59,190 nucleotides of DNA, taken from contig CALMIR010000147.1 of the NCBI GenBank assembly GCA_937864265.1, forward strand, positions 1-59,190, read 5' to 3'. The DNA is from an uncultured Saprospirales bacterium (GTDB taxonomy: Bacteria > Bacteroidota > Bacteroidia > Chitinophagales > Saprospiraceae). Below, piece by piece: positions 37,170 through 45,611 of this stretch; positions within the stretch are counted from its first letter, which is position 1, and each line of letters begins with the position of its first letter. The notes below the pieces were generated by a model. The model did not search any database. It was not told the origin of the DNA and was given only the letters and a program-made list of their open reading frames with translations. Both the position numbers and the translations under genes were made by a program.

Positions 37170-37330
37170 GTGAGGGTGAGAGTGAGGGTGAGGGTGAGGG
37201 TGAGGGTGTGAGCATGGCTAGGCTTAACCACCGACCTCGAATACTCCCTGCCCGACCGGGTGCAGCCCGGGCGGGAAAAGCCTCTCTTTAACTTAACCCT
37301 AAAACCTGTGACGCTTGGCGTTATACCCAG
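37161..37330 (+). repeat. Composite intergenic element: TGAGGG array plus palindrome, copy C
   Basis: Three parts are visible. From 37171 to 37212 are seven near-perfect TGAGGG hexamers, four of which make a G3N3 quadruplex-type pattern. At 37249-37276 is a hairpin CCCGACCGGG-TGCAG-CCCGGGCGGG (10-bp stem, one mismatch) followed by AAAAGCC. At about 37303 is CTGTGACGCTTGGCGTTATA. All three parts recur in the same order at 56911-57190. The first bases extend into the M28 coding end. Confidence 0.75.
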
Positions 37331-37371
37331 ATTGATATTTGGCCAGATTTGATTTCATAAAAAGCGCTACA

Positions 37372-38418
37372 ATGAATAAACAGCTACTGATCCTTTTGTC
37401 TTTTTTGGCGGTAATGGAATTGCCGGCTCAAGACATCCACTTTTCTCAGTTCGACCGGAGCGCTTTGCTCACTAATCCTGCCAACGCGGGCTTATCGCCT
37501 GGGGTGGCGCGGCTGGGCTTGCAATACCGCAATCAATGGAACAGCGTGCTGCATAGCAATGCCTACAACAGTGCTATGGCTACTTTTGACTGGCGGAGTT
37601 GTGTCAGCGGTAGTTTTCTGGCTTATGGGGTAGTGCTTAGCGCTGACCAGGCCGGCGAAGCGCGTTTTTCTAATGCCCAGGCGTTAGTCAATTTGGCGTA
37701 CCACCAACGGGTAGCCGATGATGTATTTTTGAGTGGCGGGGTATTGGCTGGCTTTTGGAATTATGGCTTGGATGAGGAGGCGCTTCAGTTTGAAGAGCAA
37801 TTTGATGGCATTGGATTTAACGGCAGCTACGATAGTTTTGAAAGTTTCAACGCTTTGCGCAGAACGGTTTTTGACCTCTCGGCTGGCCTGCTTTTTTACG
37901 ATACTTACCGGGCCTGGCGTCTTGGGATGAGCCTCTACCATATTAATCAGCCGCTTTATTCTCTGCTAGAAGACGATATTGAGGGCAACCGGGTAGGTAT
38001 GGGTTGGGCGCTCCAAGGCTCAATAGGCTTGAATACCGACCACAATTTTCAGGATAAAGAATTGAGTTTGCGAGCTCGATTTCGCCGCCAGGCGCTTTTT
38101 CGCAACAGCTTGCAATCGGAATTGGTAGCCGGCGGCCAATGGCAGATGATCAAGCCGAAAAATACGCGCTATGCCCAAGCCATTTTTTGGGGGGTAGCTG
38201 CTCGGTTGGGGGGGCGCGAAGATGGTGGCGCTTTGCTGATGGATGCCATCATTCCTTCTTTTCGGGTGGATTACCACATTTGGAGCTTCAGCCTTAGTTA
38301 CGACATCAATACCTCTCCACTGATCAATGCTTCTAAATTGGGCGGCGGCATGGAGCTATCCATTCAGGTGAATTTTGATGGTAAACCCAACTGCGTGAAT
38401 TGCCCGGAGGATTGGTGA
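37372..38418 (+). CDS. PorP/SprF family type IX secretion membrane protein
   Basis: The 348-residue protein has a signal peptide from ATG 37372 (MNKQLLILLSFLAVMELPAQ), then the family opening DIHFSQFDRSALLTNPANAG followed by a beta-barrel-like series ending GMELSIQVNFDG. PorP/SprF proteins are outer-membrane parts of the T9SS or of its adhesin/gliding branch. Here the gene stands alone rather than next to a large adhesin, so it may serve the several T9SS cargo proteins (29734, 48661). A strong terminator follows. Confidence 0.88.
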   Translation: MNKQLLILLSFLAVMELPAQDIHFSQFDRSALLTNPANAGLSPGVARLGLQYRNQWNSVLHSNAYNSAMATFDWRSCVSGSFLAYGVVLSADQAGEARFSNAQALVNLAYHQRVADDVFLSGGVLAGFWNYGLDEEALQFEEQFDGIGFNGSYDSFESFNALRRTVFDLSAGLLFYDTYRAWRLGMSLYHINQPLYSLLEDDIEGNRVGMGWALQGSIGLNTDHNFQDKELSLRARFRRQALFRNSLQSELVAGGQWQMIKPKNTRYAQAIFWGVAARLGGREDGGALLMDAIIPSFRVDYHIWSFSLSYDINTSPLINASKLGGGMELSIQVNFDGKPNCVNCPEDW

Positions 38419-38445
38419 TTGATCGTTTCTTACTGGAAAAAATAC

Positions 38446-38481
38446 AAATGGCGCTTACTCGGGGAAAGAAGCGCCATTTTT
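38446..38481 (+). terminator. Terminator of the PorP/SprF gene
   Basis: AAATGGCGCTT (38446-38456) pairs perfectly with AAGCGCCATTT (38469-38479) and continues TT, 28 bases past the stop. Confidence 0.88.
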
Positions 38482-39090
38482 CGATTCGGATAACAAATAT
38501 TTAGAAGAAAAGGCAGCCGAATAACTGAGTTGTCTTAGGGAATCTAGTCAAACGTCAAACGAAGCAGAATTTGGGTCAGCTCCGGCTACCTCACTCATAT
38601 CGGAGGTTCAACCTGTGTATTGGGAAAACGGGTATTAACATGAAAAACAGGCCTCACCCCTTTTATGAAAAAGAACTTTCAAGAACTTAATTATGGATAA
38701 GACTCCGCATTGATTTAATACGCTGCTCTTATTTTGATTTTTTTTTAAAAAAAAGAACAAGCCGGGAAAATACATTTCCCCAGCTTTGTCCAGGGGATTG
38801 GTTTTTTGGAATTCGGGACGCCTCCAACGACGTCCCGGCCATTGAAAAAAAAGTGTAGATGGTTGCTATTATCCGGTGAGAAACTTCAAAGGATTATAAT
38901 GAATTTACCGTTTTATGCTTGGCTGGGCTAAGGTGTTACAGGAAGAGCAATTTTTTTTTATTTTTAGAAACAAATGCTCCTTTGCGCCTATAAAGCTGAT
39001 AACAAAACAACATCTAATGTCTATCATCCATCATCTCAACAATATTTTTTAACTTTACCAAACGTAACACCTTCCAAAATCCGCTGATAA
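38482..39090. other. Long gene-free spacer with small hairpins
   Basis: No open frame of note is present. An imperfect hairpin AGCCGGGAAA...TTTCCCCAGCT lies at about 38759-38785, and CGGGACG...CGTCCCG at about 38815-38842. A T9A8 palindromic run is near 38742. TAACTTTA at 39050-39057 is one base off the -7 consensus before the sigma gene at 39091. No tRNA-like structure was recognised. Confidence 0.4.
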
Positions 39091-39642
39091 ATGGACAAAT
39101 ACAACGAAGAAGAACAAACACTCGAAAAACTGGCAACTGGAAACGATCAGGTATGGAAAGAATTTTACGACAATCACCGCTCCGCTTTTAGGCTTTTTTT
39201 TATCAAACAAGCGGAATTAGACCCCGAAGATGCCATTACCTTGTTTCATGAAGCTATGGTGATCATGCACCGCAAAATCACTAACCGTGAACTCACCGCC
39301 CCCCTGAGCAGCAAGCTGCGCACGTTCCTATTCGGAATTGGGAAAATGCTGCTGAAAAAAAGAGGGCAAAACCCAGACAACTGGACGGATGAGATTCCAG
39401 ATGTTCCAGTGGAGCCGGAAAGTGAGTCCATAGAAGAACAGCAGGCGAAGGCTGATTTTGTTCGCCGACTATTACATCTTGTGGGAGAACCATGCCGCGA
39501 ATTGCTGGAAATGCACTACATACGCGGATATGTGTGGGAGGCGGTGGCTCGCGAAATGAATATTTCCAATGCAGGCGCTGCCCGTCGGAGAGGGTTTTCC
39601 TGCCTCGAAAAACTGAGAGAAATACTGAATTCTAAAATGTAA
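39091..39642 (+). CDS. Second ECF-like sigma-70 family factor
   Basis: The 183-residue protein has region 2 (WKEFYDNHRSAFRLFFIKQA, LDPEDAITLFHEAMVIMHRK) and region 4 (LLHLVGEPCRELLEMHYIRG, YVWEAVAREMNISNAGAARR). The build is like that of the sigma factor at 26822, though the sequences differ clearly. It is followed after 81 bp by a membrane protein with the same layout as the other module's partner. The targets are not evident from position. Confidence 0.87.
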   Translation: MDKYNEEEQTLEKLATGNDQVWKEFYDNHRSAFRLFFIKQAELDPEDAITLFHEAMVIMHRKITNRELTAPLSSKLRTFLFGIGKMLLKKRGQNPDNWTDEIPDVPVEPESESIEEQQAKADFVRRLLHLVGEPCRELLEMHYIRGYVWEAVAREMNISNAGAARRRGFSCLEKLREILNSKM

Positions 39643-39723
39643 AGACCTAAAGCTGGATGCATTTTATCTTGTAACAGCCAAAAAACCAGCAAAAGCGTTT
39701 ATTTTTTTCTAAAACCAAAAACG

Positions 39724-40656
39724 ATGCCTAACAACAACCTTACTGCCGAGCAGATACTGTCGTATTTGCAAGGCGAGATGACTGCCGTGGAAAAAGCCGA
39801 ATTGGAAAAGGGCTTGCAAGCACATAGCGAGTGGCAAGAGGAAGTACGCCTGTACCAGGATATTTTAGCCGGTTTTAGCCAGTTGAAAAATGATAATTTC
39901 AGGCAACAACTGCAGCATTGGAATAAGGACTGGCAGAAAACAGATCAATTGGAATTGATAGAATGGTACCACCAGGGTGAACTACCTGAAAGCGCCCGCC
40001 AGAAAATGCTAGCCAACCCCACTCTTTCGGCTGAAATAAAAGCCTATCAGCCCATTTACGATGGGTTTCAAGCCAATCAGACGATCCAATTTTTGGATAA
40101 AATGCAGCAATGGGAAAAATCTCATGCCGCACCTGCTCCTTTGGAAATACGCCATCGAACCGATACGGGTGCTAAGACACGCAGGTTGATGCAACGATTG
40201 GCGATAGCAGCTTCTTTTATACTTGCCCTGGGATTGGGTACTCACTTATTGGTAAAAACAAACTACCAGGCTAGCAAAGTCGTATCTTCATTTTATGCGG
40301 AGCCTACTGAATATGCCGTTCTGGGCGACCAGCAGGATATAAAATCCAATGTGGATAAAGCCTTTCAAGAAGCGCATGAAAAATTACAACAAAAAGATTA
40401 TGCAGCTGCTTATACAGCGTTTGATGCCATTTTGAAAAGCTTGCCAGGCAGTGGCTTGGACGAATTGAGCAAGCAGTATTATCAAGAGCAATGTGAATGG
40501 AACCGCCTGTTATCCAGCCTGCCACAGGAACATTCAGGCATTAACCCCAATAAAGAAGCACAACGCATCGCGGAAGCAGAAGGACATGAATATCAAAAGC
40601 AGGCACAGGCACTGAGCCAGGAACTGGAATCTATCTGGTACAGGTGGGCAAATTAA
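39724..40656 (+). CDS. Membrane protein, putative anti-sigma partner
   Basis: The 310-residue protein has a long N-terminal cytoplasmic part (about 155 residues). It contains two similar segments: LTAEQILSYLQGEMTAVEKA at the start and DQLELIEWYHQGELPESARQ further in, which suggests a duplicated anti-sigma-like unit. One membrane segment (RLAIAASFILALGLGTHLLV, about 157-178) and a periplasmic helical/TPR-like region (VDKAFQEAHEKLQQKDYAAA) follow. The layout parallels the protein at 27385. A role in controlling the sigma factor is inferred from this and from gene order. Confidence 0.7.
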   Translation: MPNNNLTAEQILSYLQGEMTAVEKAELEKGLQAHSEWQEEVRLYQDILAGFSQLKNDNFRQQLQHWNKDWQKTDQLELIEWYHQGELPESARQKMLANPTLSAEIKAYQPIYDGFQANQTIQFLDKMQQWEKSHAAPAPLEIRHRTDTGAKTRRLMQRLAIAASFILALGLGTHLLVKTNYQASKVVSSFYAEPTEYAVLGDQQDIKSNVDKAFQEAHEKLQQKDYAAAYTAFDAILKSLPGSGLDELSKQYYQEQCEWNRLLSSLPQEHSGINPNKEAQRIAEAEGHEYQKQAQALSQELESIWYRWAN

Positions 40657-40696
40657 TTTCACTTGGCTCGCCTTTTATTTAGAACTAAAAATGTAC

Positions 40697-40704
40697 TAAT
40701 TTTG
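40697..40704 (+). promoter_or_regulatory. Candidate -7 element of xisHI
   Basis: TAATTTTG matches TAnnTTTG and lies 12 bases before the TTG start of xisH at 40717. Confidence 0.45.
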
Positions 40705-40716
40705 TAAAAAAAACCT

Positions 40717-41133
40717 TTGGCAAGAGATATTTTTCATGACGTTGTTAAAGAGGCTTTATGTGCTGAAGGTTGGCTGGTAACCCATGATCCGCTGACTTTA
40801 TTGAGCCGAGAAGAAGGAGACCTTCAAACAGATATTGGAGCAGAAAGGATGATTACTGCAGAAAAGGGCATTGAGAAAATTGCGGTAGAGGTTAAAAGTT
40901 TTACTAATCCATCTATTATTCACGATTTTTTGCTTGCTACAGGCCAATACCAAGGGTATTTCATTGTCATGAAAAAAAAGAATATTGAAAGAACACTTTT
41001 TCTGGCAATGCCGTATTATATTTATGAAAGGCTAAATGAATTACAATTTTTTAAAGACATAATAAGCGAATTGAGCATCAAGCTGTTGTTGTTCAATCCA
41101 CTTACGAAAAAAATTGAATCATGGAAAAAATAG
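40717..41133 (+). CDS. XisH family protein (PD-(D/E)XK-like)
   Basis: The 138-residue protein begins at a TTG (40717), giving MARDIFHDVVKEALCAEGW, which matches the usual XisH start; there is no ATG nearby. Later motifs are DIGAERMITAEKGIEKIAVE and VKSFTNPSIIHDFL. The E-V-K-S-F element is the E-x-K of the PD-(D/E)XK nuclease fold, to which I recall XisH being assigned. XisH was named for a role in excising the fdxN element in heterocystous cyanobacteria, but homologues are widespread as XisH-XisI pairs without such elements. The gene overlaps xisI by 13 bp. Function here unknown; a defence or mobile-element role is possible. Confidence 0.85.
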   Translation: MARDIFHDVVKEALCAEGWLVTHDPLTLLSREEGDLQTDIGAERMITAEKGIEKIAVEVKSFTNPSIIHDFLLATGQYQGYFIVMKKKNIERTLFLAMPYYIYERLNELQFFKDIISELSIKLLLFNPLTKKIESWKK

Positions 41134-41462
41134 TAGAGTTACAATCAATAATACGCTTGGTAATCAACCATTATATCAATTCCTTAAGACAAGCTCCTGA
41201 AGATAATATTCAATTTGAAGCAGTAATTGATGATGAGGGTAAACATTATCAAATAATTGCTCTTGGATGGGAGGGAACTCATAGGGTTTTTAATTTGCTA
41301 TTCCATTTAGACATTATAAAAAACAAGATTTGGGTTCAAGAGGACAAAATGGAGCAGAGTATCGCTGAAATGCTGGTAGAACACGGAGTTTCAAAGCAGG
41401 ACATTGTATTGGCTTATTTCCCTGAATACCACAGACGCCTCACCGAATACGCTGTAGCCTGA
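41121..41462 (+). CDS. XisI family protein
   Basis: The 113-residue partner of XisH shows typical XisI features: an N-terminal helix (MEKIVELQSIIRLVINHYIN), the beta core FEAVIDDEGKHYQIIALGWE with GTHRVFNLLFHLDIIKNKIW, and the C-terminal FPEYHRRLTEYAVA. The overlap with xisH implies translational coupling and probably a complex. No recombinase or interrupted gene is nearby. Confidence 0.87.
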   Translation: MEKIVELQSIIRLVINHYINSLRQAPEDNIQFEAVIDDEGKHYQIIALGWEGTHRVFNLLFHLDIIKNKIWVQEDKMEQSIAEMLVEHGVSKQDIVLAYFPEYHRRLTEYAVA

Positions 41463-41494
41463 GCATTTAGTGCCTCTAATTATGGGCTAATCCC

Positions 41495-41502
41495 TATCTT
41501 TG
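41495..41502 (+). promoter_or_regulatory. Candidate -7 element of the amylase gene
   Basis: TATCTTTG matches TAnnTTTG and lies 23 bases before the ATG at 41526. Confidence 0.5.
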
Positions 41503-41525
41503 CAGAAACCATATCCAATCAAATC

Positions 41526-43550
41526 ATGAAAAAAGTATTTTCTCTCATCCTCGCTTTAAGTATAGGGTGCTTGTACTATGCAAAAGCACAAGATGTAATG
41601 CTACAAGGCTGGTACTGGGATTATCCCAAAAACGGCTGCAATGGCTATTCAGGTATCAGTTGGGCAAAAACGCTGCAAAATCAGGCCGCCGATCTGAACA
41701 AATTTTCCCATATTTGGCTTCCCCCGCTTTCCAGAGCCAGCTTTGGCAGTTGCTCTAATGGTTATGACCCCAAAGATCTCTTCGACTTGGGTGGTTTTGG
41801 ACAAGGGCCAACTGGTTTTGGCACCGAGCAGGAAGTCAAATTGCTAATCAATACCCTTCGCGTTGCGGGTATTGATGCCGTAGCCGATGTGGTTTATAAC
41901 CACCGGGACGGCGGCGCAGCGGAGAATAATCCTTCTGTCAAACAATACATAGAAAGCGCTATCGACCCAGGAGAAAGTCCTTTCCCTTCCGATCGTTATC
42001 GCTGTATATTACCAGTTGGTGGGGCAAGCCCTTATGGCGCCGGGCATTACTACATCAAAATCAGTTCTAAAACGGGTAATTTTGGCAGCAATCACCGCTA
42101 CAAATTGTACCTTACTACGAATGGTGCAGCAGGCCAGGGCTTTCAAGGTACTGTAGATGAGGTAGAGCCCAATGGCGGGGGCGATTGCGGACAGGGGTCA
42201 AGTGACATCCTCCTCAATCAGGATATGCAGGCTTATCTGGGCAACGACGGCAATGGTTGCGGCACAGATGAGTTTCACCTGGAATTGACTGCCAATGATA
42301 TTATTCTTAATGATACCCTCTTTTTTTACCTCAACAATATAGCTGGCGGATATTCTGACCACCGTGTGTATGGCATTTGGTACGATCCAGATGGCGCAGG
42401 CCCAATAGCTGGGATGAACGTTGATTTGGCTCAGTATCAATATCAAACCTATACCAATTTCTTCAACGTACCTTCTGGAAAGGGCAAAATGGATTACCGC
42501 AATTTCCGACCCAATCCGACGAATGTGAATACCACAGGTTTGTCTGGCGACCAGGAGGGATTGTGGTTCTTTTATGATTACGATCAGAATGTAGTGAGTA
42601 CTTCCAAAAACCTGATCAACTGGTCACTATGGCTGTCTAAGCGCAATAAAATTGGCGGATTCCGCATGGATGCCGTTAAGCATTTCAGCCCTTCTTTTGT
42701 CAGTACCTTGATGAATTTTATGGAAAGCAAAGGTGTGGTGCCTAGCCTGGTAGTTGGAGAGTATTTCGACTTCAACCCATTTGTACTCAAAGGCTGGGTC
42801 GATCAGGTGCAGGGTGGCATGCCTGGCTCTGCCATTCAAATCAAGGCTTTTGACTTTTCACTCCGCGCAGCTCTTAAGGATGCCTGCGAGAGCTTTGGCT
42901 ATGATGTGCGCAATGTGTTCAATTCTGGTATGGTCGATCAGGCAGGAGGTACTGGATTCCAGGCTGTCACTTTCATCAATAACCATGATTTTCGCACCAG
43001 CGGGGAGTACTTTCAACTGGATCCCATGCTGGCCTACGCTTATATACTGACTAACAACCGTGTGGGATTGCCTTGTGTTTTTTATCCCGATTACTTTGGC
43101 ATACAACTGCCCTACCACAACAATCCACCTGCCGTACTCAAGCCTGAGATTGATGCGTTGATTGACTTGCACCAGACCTACATCAGCGGAGCTCCTAGTG
43201 TGGACTACATCAGCCGCTTTAGCACGCCTTATCAAAGCAATATTATTCAAGGCTATGCTTCTACTACTTTGCTGTACCAGATCAGTGGCGGCATTGGTGG
43301 CCGGGAAGTATTGGTGGTGATCAACTTCGCAGGCGAAGAACTGGAGATGGATTACCAAATACCCGCTGCTGTAGGCACCAGTTTTACAAGAATGGCGGGT
43401 CAAACCAATGGCACAGATAATATTACAGTTGGGGCGTTCAGCCCGGGCGGTGTGCCAAATTATGTGTATATGAAAATACCGGCGCGTTCCTATGCCGTGT
43501 ATGTGGAAGAAGTATCTGAACCAGCACCGCTGGATTTCAACAACCATTGA
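41526..43550 (+). CDS. Secreted GH13 alpha-amylase with large domain-B insert
   Basis: The 674-residue enzyme has a signal peptide (MKKVFSLILALSIGCLYYAK, then AQ). The GH13 signature regions are present: DVVYNH (121-126), GGFRMDAVKH with nucleophile Asp382, VVGEYFD with acid/base Glu412, and FINNHDFR with Asp488. It should cut alpha-1,4-glucans such as starch or glycogen. Between regions I and II there are about 250 residues, where simple alpha-amylases have roughly 100. The insert (about 145-330) is rich in Gly/Asp/Asn and reads like an extra beta domain (VGGASPYGAGHYYIKISSKT, QGFQGTVDEVEPNGGGD). The C-terminus (YAVYVEEVSEPAPLDFNNH) lacks an evident T9SS signal. No SusCD genes are nearby. 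Confidence 0.9.
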   Translation: MKKVFSLILALSIGCLYYAKAQDVMLQGWYWDYPKNGCNGYSGISWAKTLQNQAADLNKFSHIWLPPLSRASFGSCSNGYDPKDLFDLGGFGQGPTGFGTEQEVKLLINTLRVAGIDAVADVVYNHRDGGAAENNPSVKQYIESAIDPGESPFPSDRYRCILPVGGASPYGAGHYYIKISSKTGNFGSNHRYKLYLTTNGAAGQGFQGTVDEVEPNGGGDCGQGSSDILLNQDMQAYLGNDGNGCGTDEFHLELTANDIILNDTLFFYLNNIAGGYSDHRVYGIWYDPDGAGPIAGMNVDLAQYQYQTYTNFFNVPSGKGKMDYRNFRPNPTNVNTTGLSGDQEGLWFFYDYDQNVVSTSKNLINWSLWLSKRNKIGGFRMDAVKHFSPSFVSTLMNFMESKGVVPSLVVGEYFDFNPFVLKGWVDQVQGGMPGSAIQIKAFDFSLRAALKDACESFGYDVRNVFNSGMVDQAGGTGFQAVTFINNHDFRTSGEYFQLDPMLAYAYILTNNRVGLPCVFYPDYFGIQLPYHNNPPAVLKPEIDALIDLHQTYISGAPSVDYISRFSTPYQSNIIQGYASTTLLYQISGGIGGREVLVVINFAGEELEMDYQIPAAVGTSFTRMAGQTNGTDNITVGAFSPGGVPNYVYMKIPARSYAVYVEEVSEPAPLDFNNH

Positions 43551-43573
43551 TGTTTTCTAAAATTGATGGAAAC

Positions 43574-43607
43574 AAAGCCCTTGCCCTTCTGGCAGGGGCT
43601 TTGCTTT
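43574..43607 (+). terminator. Terminator of the amylase gene
   Basis: AAAGCCCTTGCC pairs with GGCAGGGGCTTT across a short loop, followed by GCTTT. It sits 24 bases after the amylase stop. Confidence 0.75.
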
Positions 43608-43647
43608 AGGAGGGGACTTTCCGGAGGGAAATCATTCATGACAAAAA

Positions 43648-43704
43648 TTAGCGAATTTTCGCTAAACTGTGTGAACCATCTTTGGGAATTAGTCTTTATA
43701 TTTG
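43648..43704 (+). promoter_or_regulatory. Palindrome and candidate promoter of etfBA
   Basis: TTAGCGAATTTTCGCTAA (43648-43665) is an 8-bp perfect palindrome around TT, suitable as an operator. TATATTTG at 43697-43704 matches the -7 consensus and precedes the etfB ATG at 43760, which argues against the longer frame starting at 43682. Confidence 0.45.
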
Positions 43705-43759
43705 TGCGCTCATTGCCTATTCACTAAAACGATTACCAAAAGTTATAAAAAGCGACACC

Positions 43760-44500
43760 ATGAAGATATTGGTTTGCCTAAGTAAAACCCCCGATACAAC
43801 TGCCAAAATTGCATTCACGGATAACAACACCCGTTACGACGAAAATGGCGTCACTTTCATCCTCAACCCCTATGACGAGTGGTATGCACTGGTTAGAGCC
43901 TTAGAATTGGTAGAAGCCGGAGGAGGCACGGTTACCATCGTTACAGTAGGCTTGGCTGCCGATGATACCCTGATTCGCAAAGGTTTAGCCATTGGCGCAA
44001 ACGATGCGGTTCGTATCAATGCACAACCTACAAGCGCCTATTTCACGGCTTACCAAATTGCGCAATATGCCCAATCGGAAAACTATGATGCCATCTTTTT
44101 GGGCAAAGAAACCATCGACTACAATGGGGCTGAAGTAGGCGCTATGCTGGCAGAGATGCTAGATATGCCATTCACCTCTTTTGCCAACCATTTGGATATG
44201 CAGGGCGGTAAGGCCATTATTTCCCGCGATATCGAAGGAGGCACTGAAGTCGTTGAGGTAGAAGGCCCCTTTGTACTCAGCGCGGCTAAAGGCTTGGCCG
44301 AGCAGCGAATTGCTAACATGCGCAACATCATGATGGCTAAAACCAAACCGCTTAAAGTGGTAGAACCTGTTGCGGTCGAAGATACGGTGGTGGCCGTCAA
44401 TTTTGAATTGCCGCCCAAGAAGACGGCCGTCAAAATGATCGATCCCGAGAACATGGAGGAGTTGGTACGCTTGCTTCGAGAAGAGGCCAAAGTGATCTAA
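43760..44500 (+). CDS. etfB: Electron transfer flavoprotein beta subunit
   Basis: The 246-residue protein starts at ATG 43760 (MKILVCLSKTPDTTAKIAFT). It has the ETF beta motifs FILNPYDEWYALVRALELVE, the AMP-binding-region sequence DAIFLGKETIDYNGAEVGAM and EGPFVLSAAKGLAEQRIANM. With EtfA it carries electrons from acyl-CoA and other flavin dehydrogenases to the respiratory chain. It is the first gene of the etfB-etfA operon (30-bp gap). Confidence 0.95.
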   Translation: MKILVCLSKTPDTTAKIAFTDNNTRYDENGVTFILNPYDEWYALVRALELVEAGGGTVTIVTVGLAADDTLIRKGLAIGANDAVRINAQPTSAYFTAYQIAQYAQSENYDAIFLGKETIDYNGAEVGAMLAEMLDMPFTSFANHLDMQGGKAIISRDIEGGTEVVEVEGPFVLSAAKGLAEQRIANMRNIMMAKTKPLKVVEPVAVEDTVVAVNFELPPKKTAVKMIDPENMEELVRLLREEAKVI

Positions 44501-44530
44501 TTTTAAAAAAACAGAAAAGAATAATACATC

Positions 44531-45493
44531 ATGGTTCTTGTTTTTGCTGAAACACAAAACGGAAAAATAAAGAAAGCTGCTCTGGAAGCAGTGAGCTACG
44601 GTCACCAGACCGCTCAGGTACTGGGGAGTTCTTGTACCGCGCTGGTATTGGGAGAGGCGGAAGGTATGGCCGAATTGGGCAAATACGGCGCTTCAAAGGT
44701 ATATCAAGTCAATAACCCACAATTGCGCGATTTCGACAGCCAGGTCTATGCTGGCGTCATTGCAAATGCTGCACAGCAATTAGGGGCAAGCGTCGTTATC
44801 GTCAACCATTCAGCCAACGGCAAATCCCTATTGGGGCGATTATCAGTGAGGCTTCAGGCAGGCGCTGTATCCGGGGTCAATACGGTTCCGACTACGACAA
44901 ACGGATTTCGGGTGCGTAAAAGCGTATTCTCCGGAAAGGCTACTGCTGAGTACGAAATCAAGACAGCTATTAAAGTACTTTCGCTGATGGGAAATGCTGT
45001 ACAAGCTGTTCAGGTAGGAGAAGCTGTTGAGGCTGTCGCACTGGATGTTGCCGTGCCAACTGGAAGAACAAAAGTATTGGAGGTCAAGCGAATAGAGGGC
45101 AAAACCCCGCTGCCAGAAGCCGATAAAGTCGTATCCGCAGGCCGGGGTATGAAAGGGCCTGAAAATTGGGGCATCATTGAAGAACTGGCGGAAGTTGTTG
45201 GGGCGGCCACAGCCTGTTCGCGCCCTGTCGCTGATGTACACTGGCGGCCTCACCACGAGCATGTTGGGCAAACAGGCATTGCCGTACGCCCGAATTTGTA
45301 TATCGCTATTGGTATTTCAGGCGCTATACAGCATTTGGCTGGTGTAAACAATTCTAAAACCATAGTCGTGATCAATAAAGATCCCGAAGCACCTTTTTTC
45401 AAAGCTGCCGATTACGGTGTAGTGGGCGATTTGTTTGAAGTCGTACCGCGTTTGACCGAAGCATTCAAGAAACATCGTGCAGCAGAGGGTTAG
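44531..45493 (+). CDS. etfA: Electron transfer flavoprotein alpha subunit
   Basis: The 320-residue protein has an N-terminal adenine-nucleotide hydrolase-like domain and a C-terminal FAD-binding domain with AGRGMKGPENWGIIEELAEV, HVGQTGIAVRPNLYIAIGIS and GAIQHLAGVNNSKTIVVINK. The partner EtfB is directly upstream. The stretch SRPVADVHWRPHHEHVGQTG differs from the common SRxxVDxGW form, as expected in this phylum. Confidence 0.95.
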   Translation: MVLVFAETQNGKIKKAALEAVSYGHQTAQVLGSSCTALVLGEAEGMAELGKYGASKVYQVNNPQLRDFDSQVYAGVIANAAQQLGASVVIVNHSANGKSLLGRLSVRLQAGAVSGVNTVPTTTNGFRVRKSVFSGKATAEYEIKTAIKVLSLMGNAVQAVQVGEAVEAVALDVAVPTGRTKVLEVKRIEGKTPLPEADKVVSAGRGMKGPENWGIIEELAEVVGAATACSRPVADVHWRPHHEHVGQTGIAVRPNLYIAIGISGAIQHLAGVNNSKTIVVINKDPEAPFFKAADYGVVGDLFEVVPRLTEAFKKHRAAEG

Positions 45494-45533
45494 GGTGCCA
45501 CCTACCCAACATAAGAATAATTTGTCAAATAAT

Positions 45534-45564
45534 TTTGCAGGTTAGCCAATAAGGACTACCTTTG
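45534..45564 (+). promoter_or_regulatory. Promoter of rpsO
   Basis: TTTG at 45534-45537 and TACCTTTG at 45557-45564 with 19 bases between give an excellent match to the Bacteroidota housekeeping promoter (-33 TTTG, -7 TAnnTTTG). The start codon is at 45612. Confidence 0.7.
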
Positions 45565-45611
45565 CGCCGCTGTAACTGATCTCAGTAATCACTAACGGTA
45601 TAAAATTAATC

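Noticed and set aside
40717-41462. Excisable DNA element controlled by XisHI
   Set aside because: No recombinase, no direct-repeat boundaries and no interrupted gene are visible near the pair.
42858-43547. Minus-strand frame of 229 codons inside the amylase
   Set aside because: It is antisense to intact GH13 coding sequence with the catalytic motifs in place, so it is a shadow.
43682-43759. Longer N-terminus for EtfB
   Set aside because: The start would be TTG and the extra 26 residues contain the TATATTTG promoter-like element; EtfB proteins start at MKILV.
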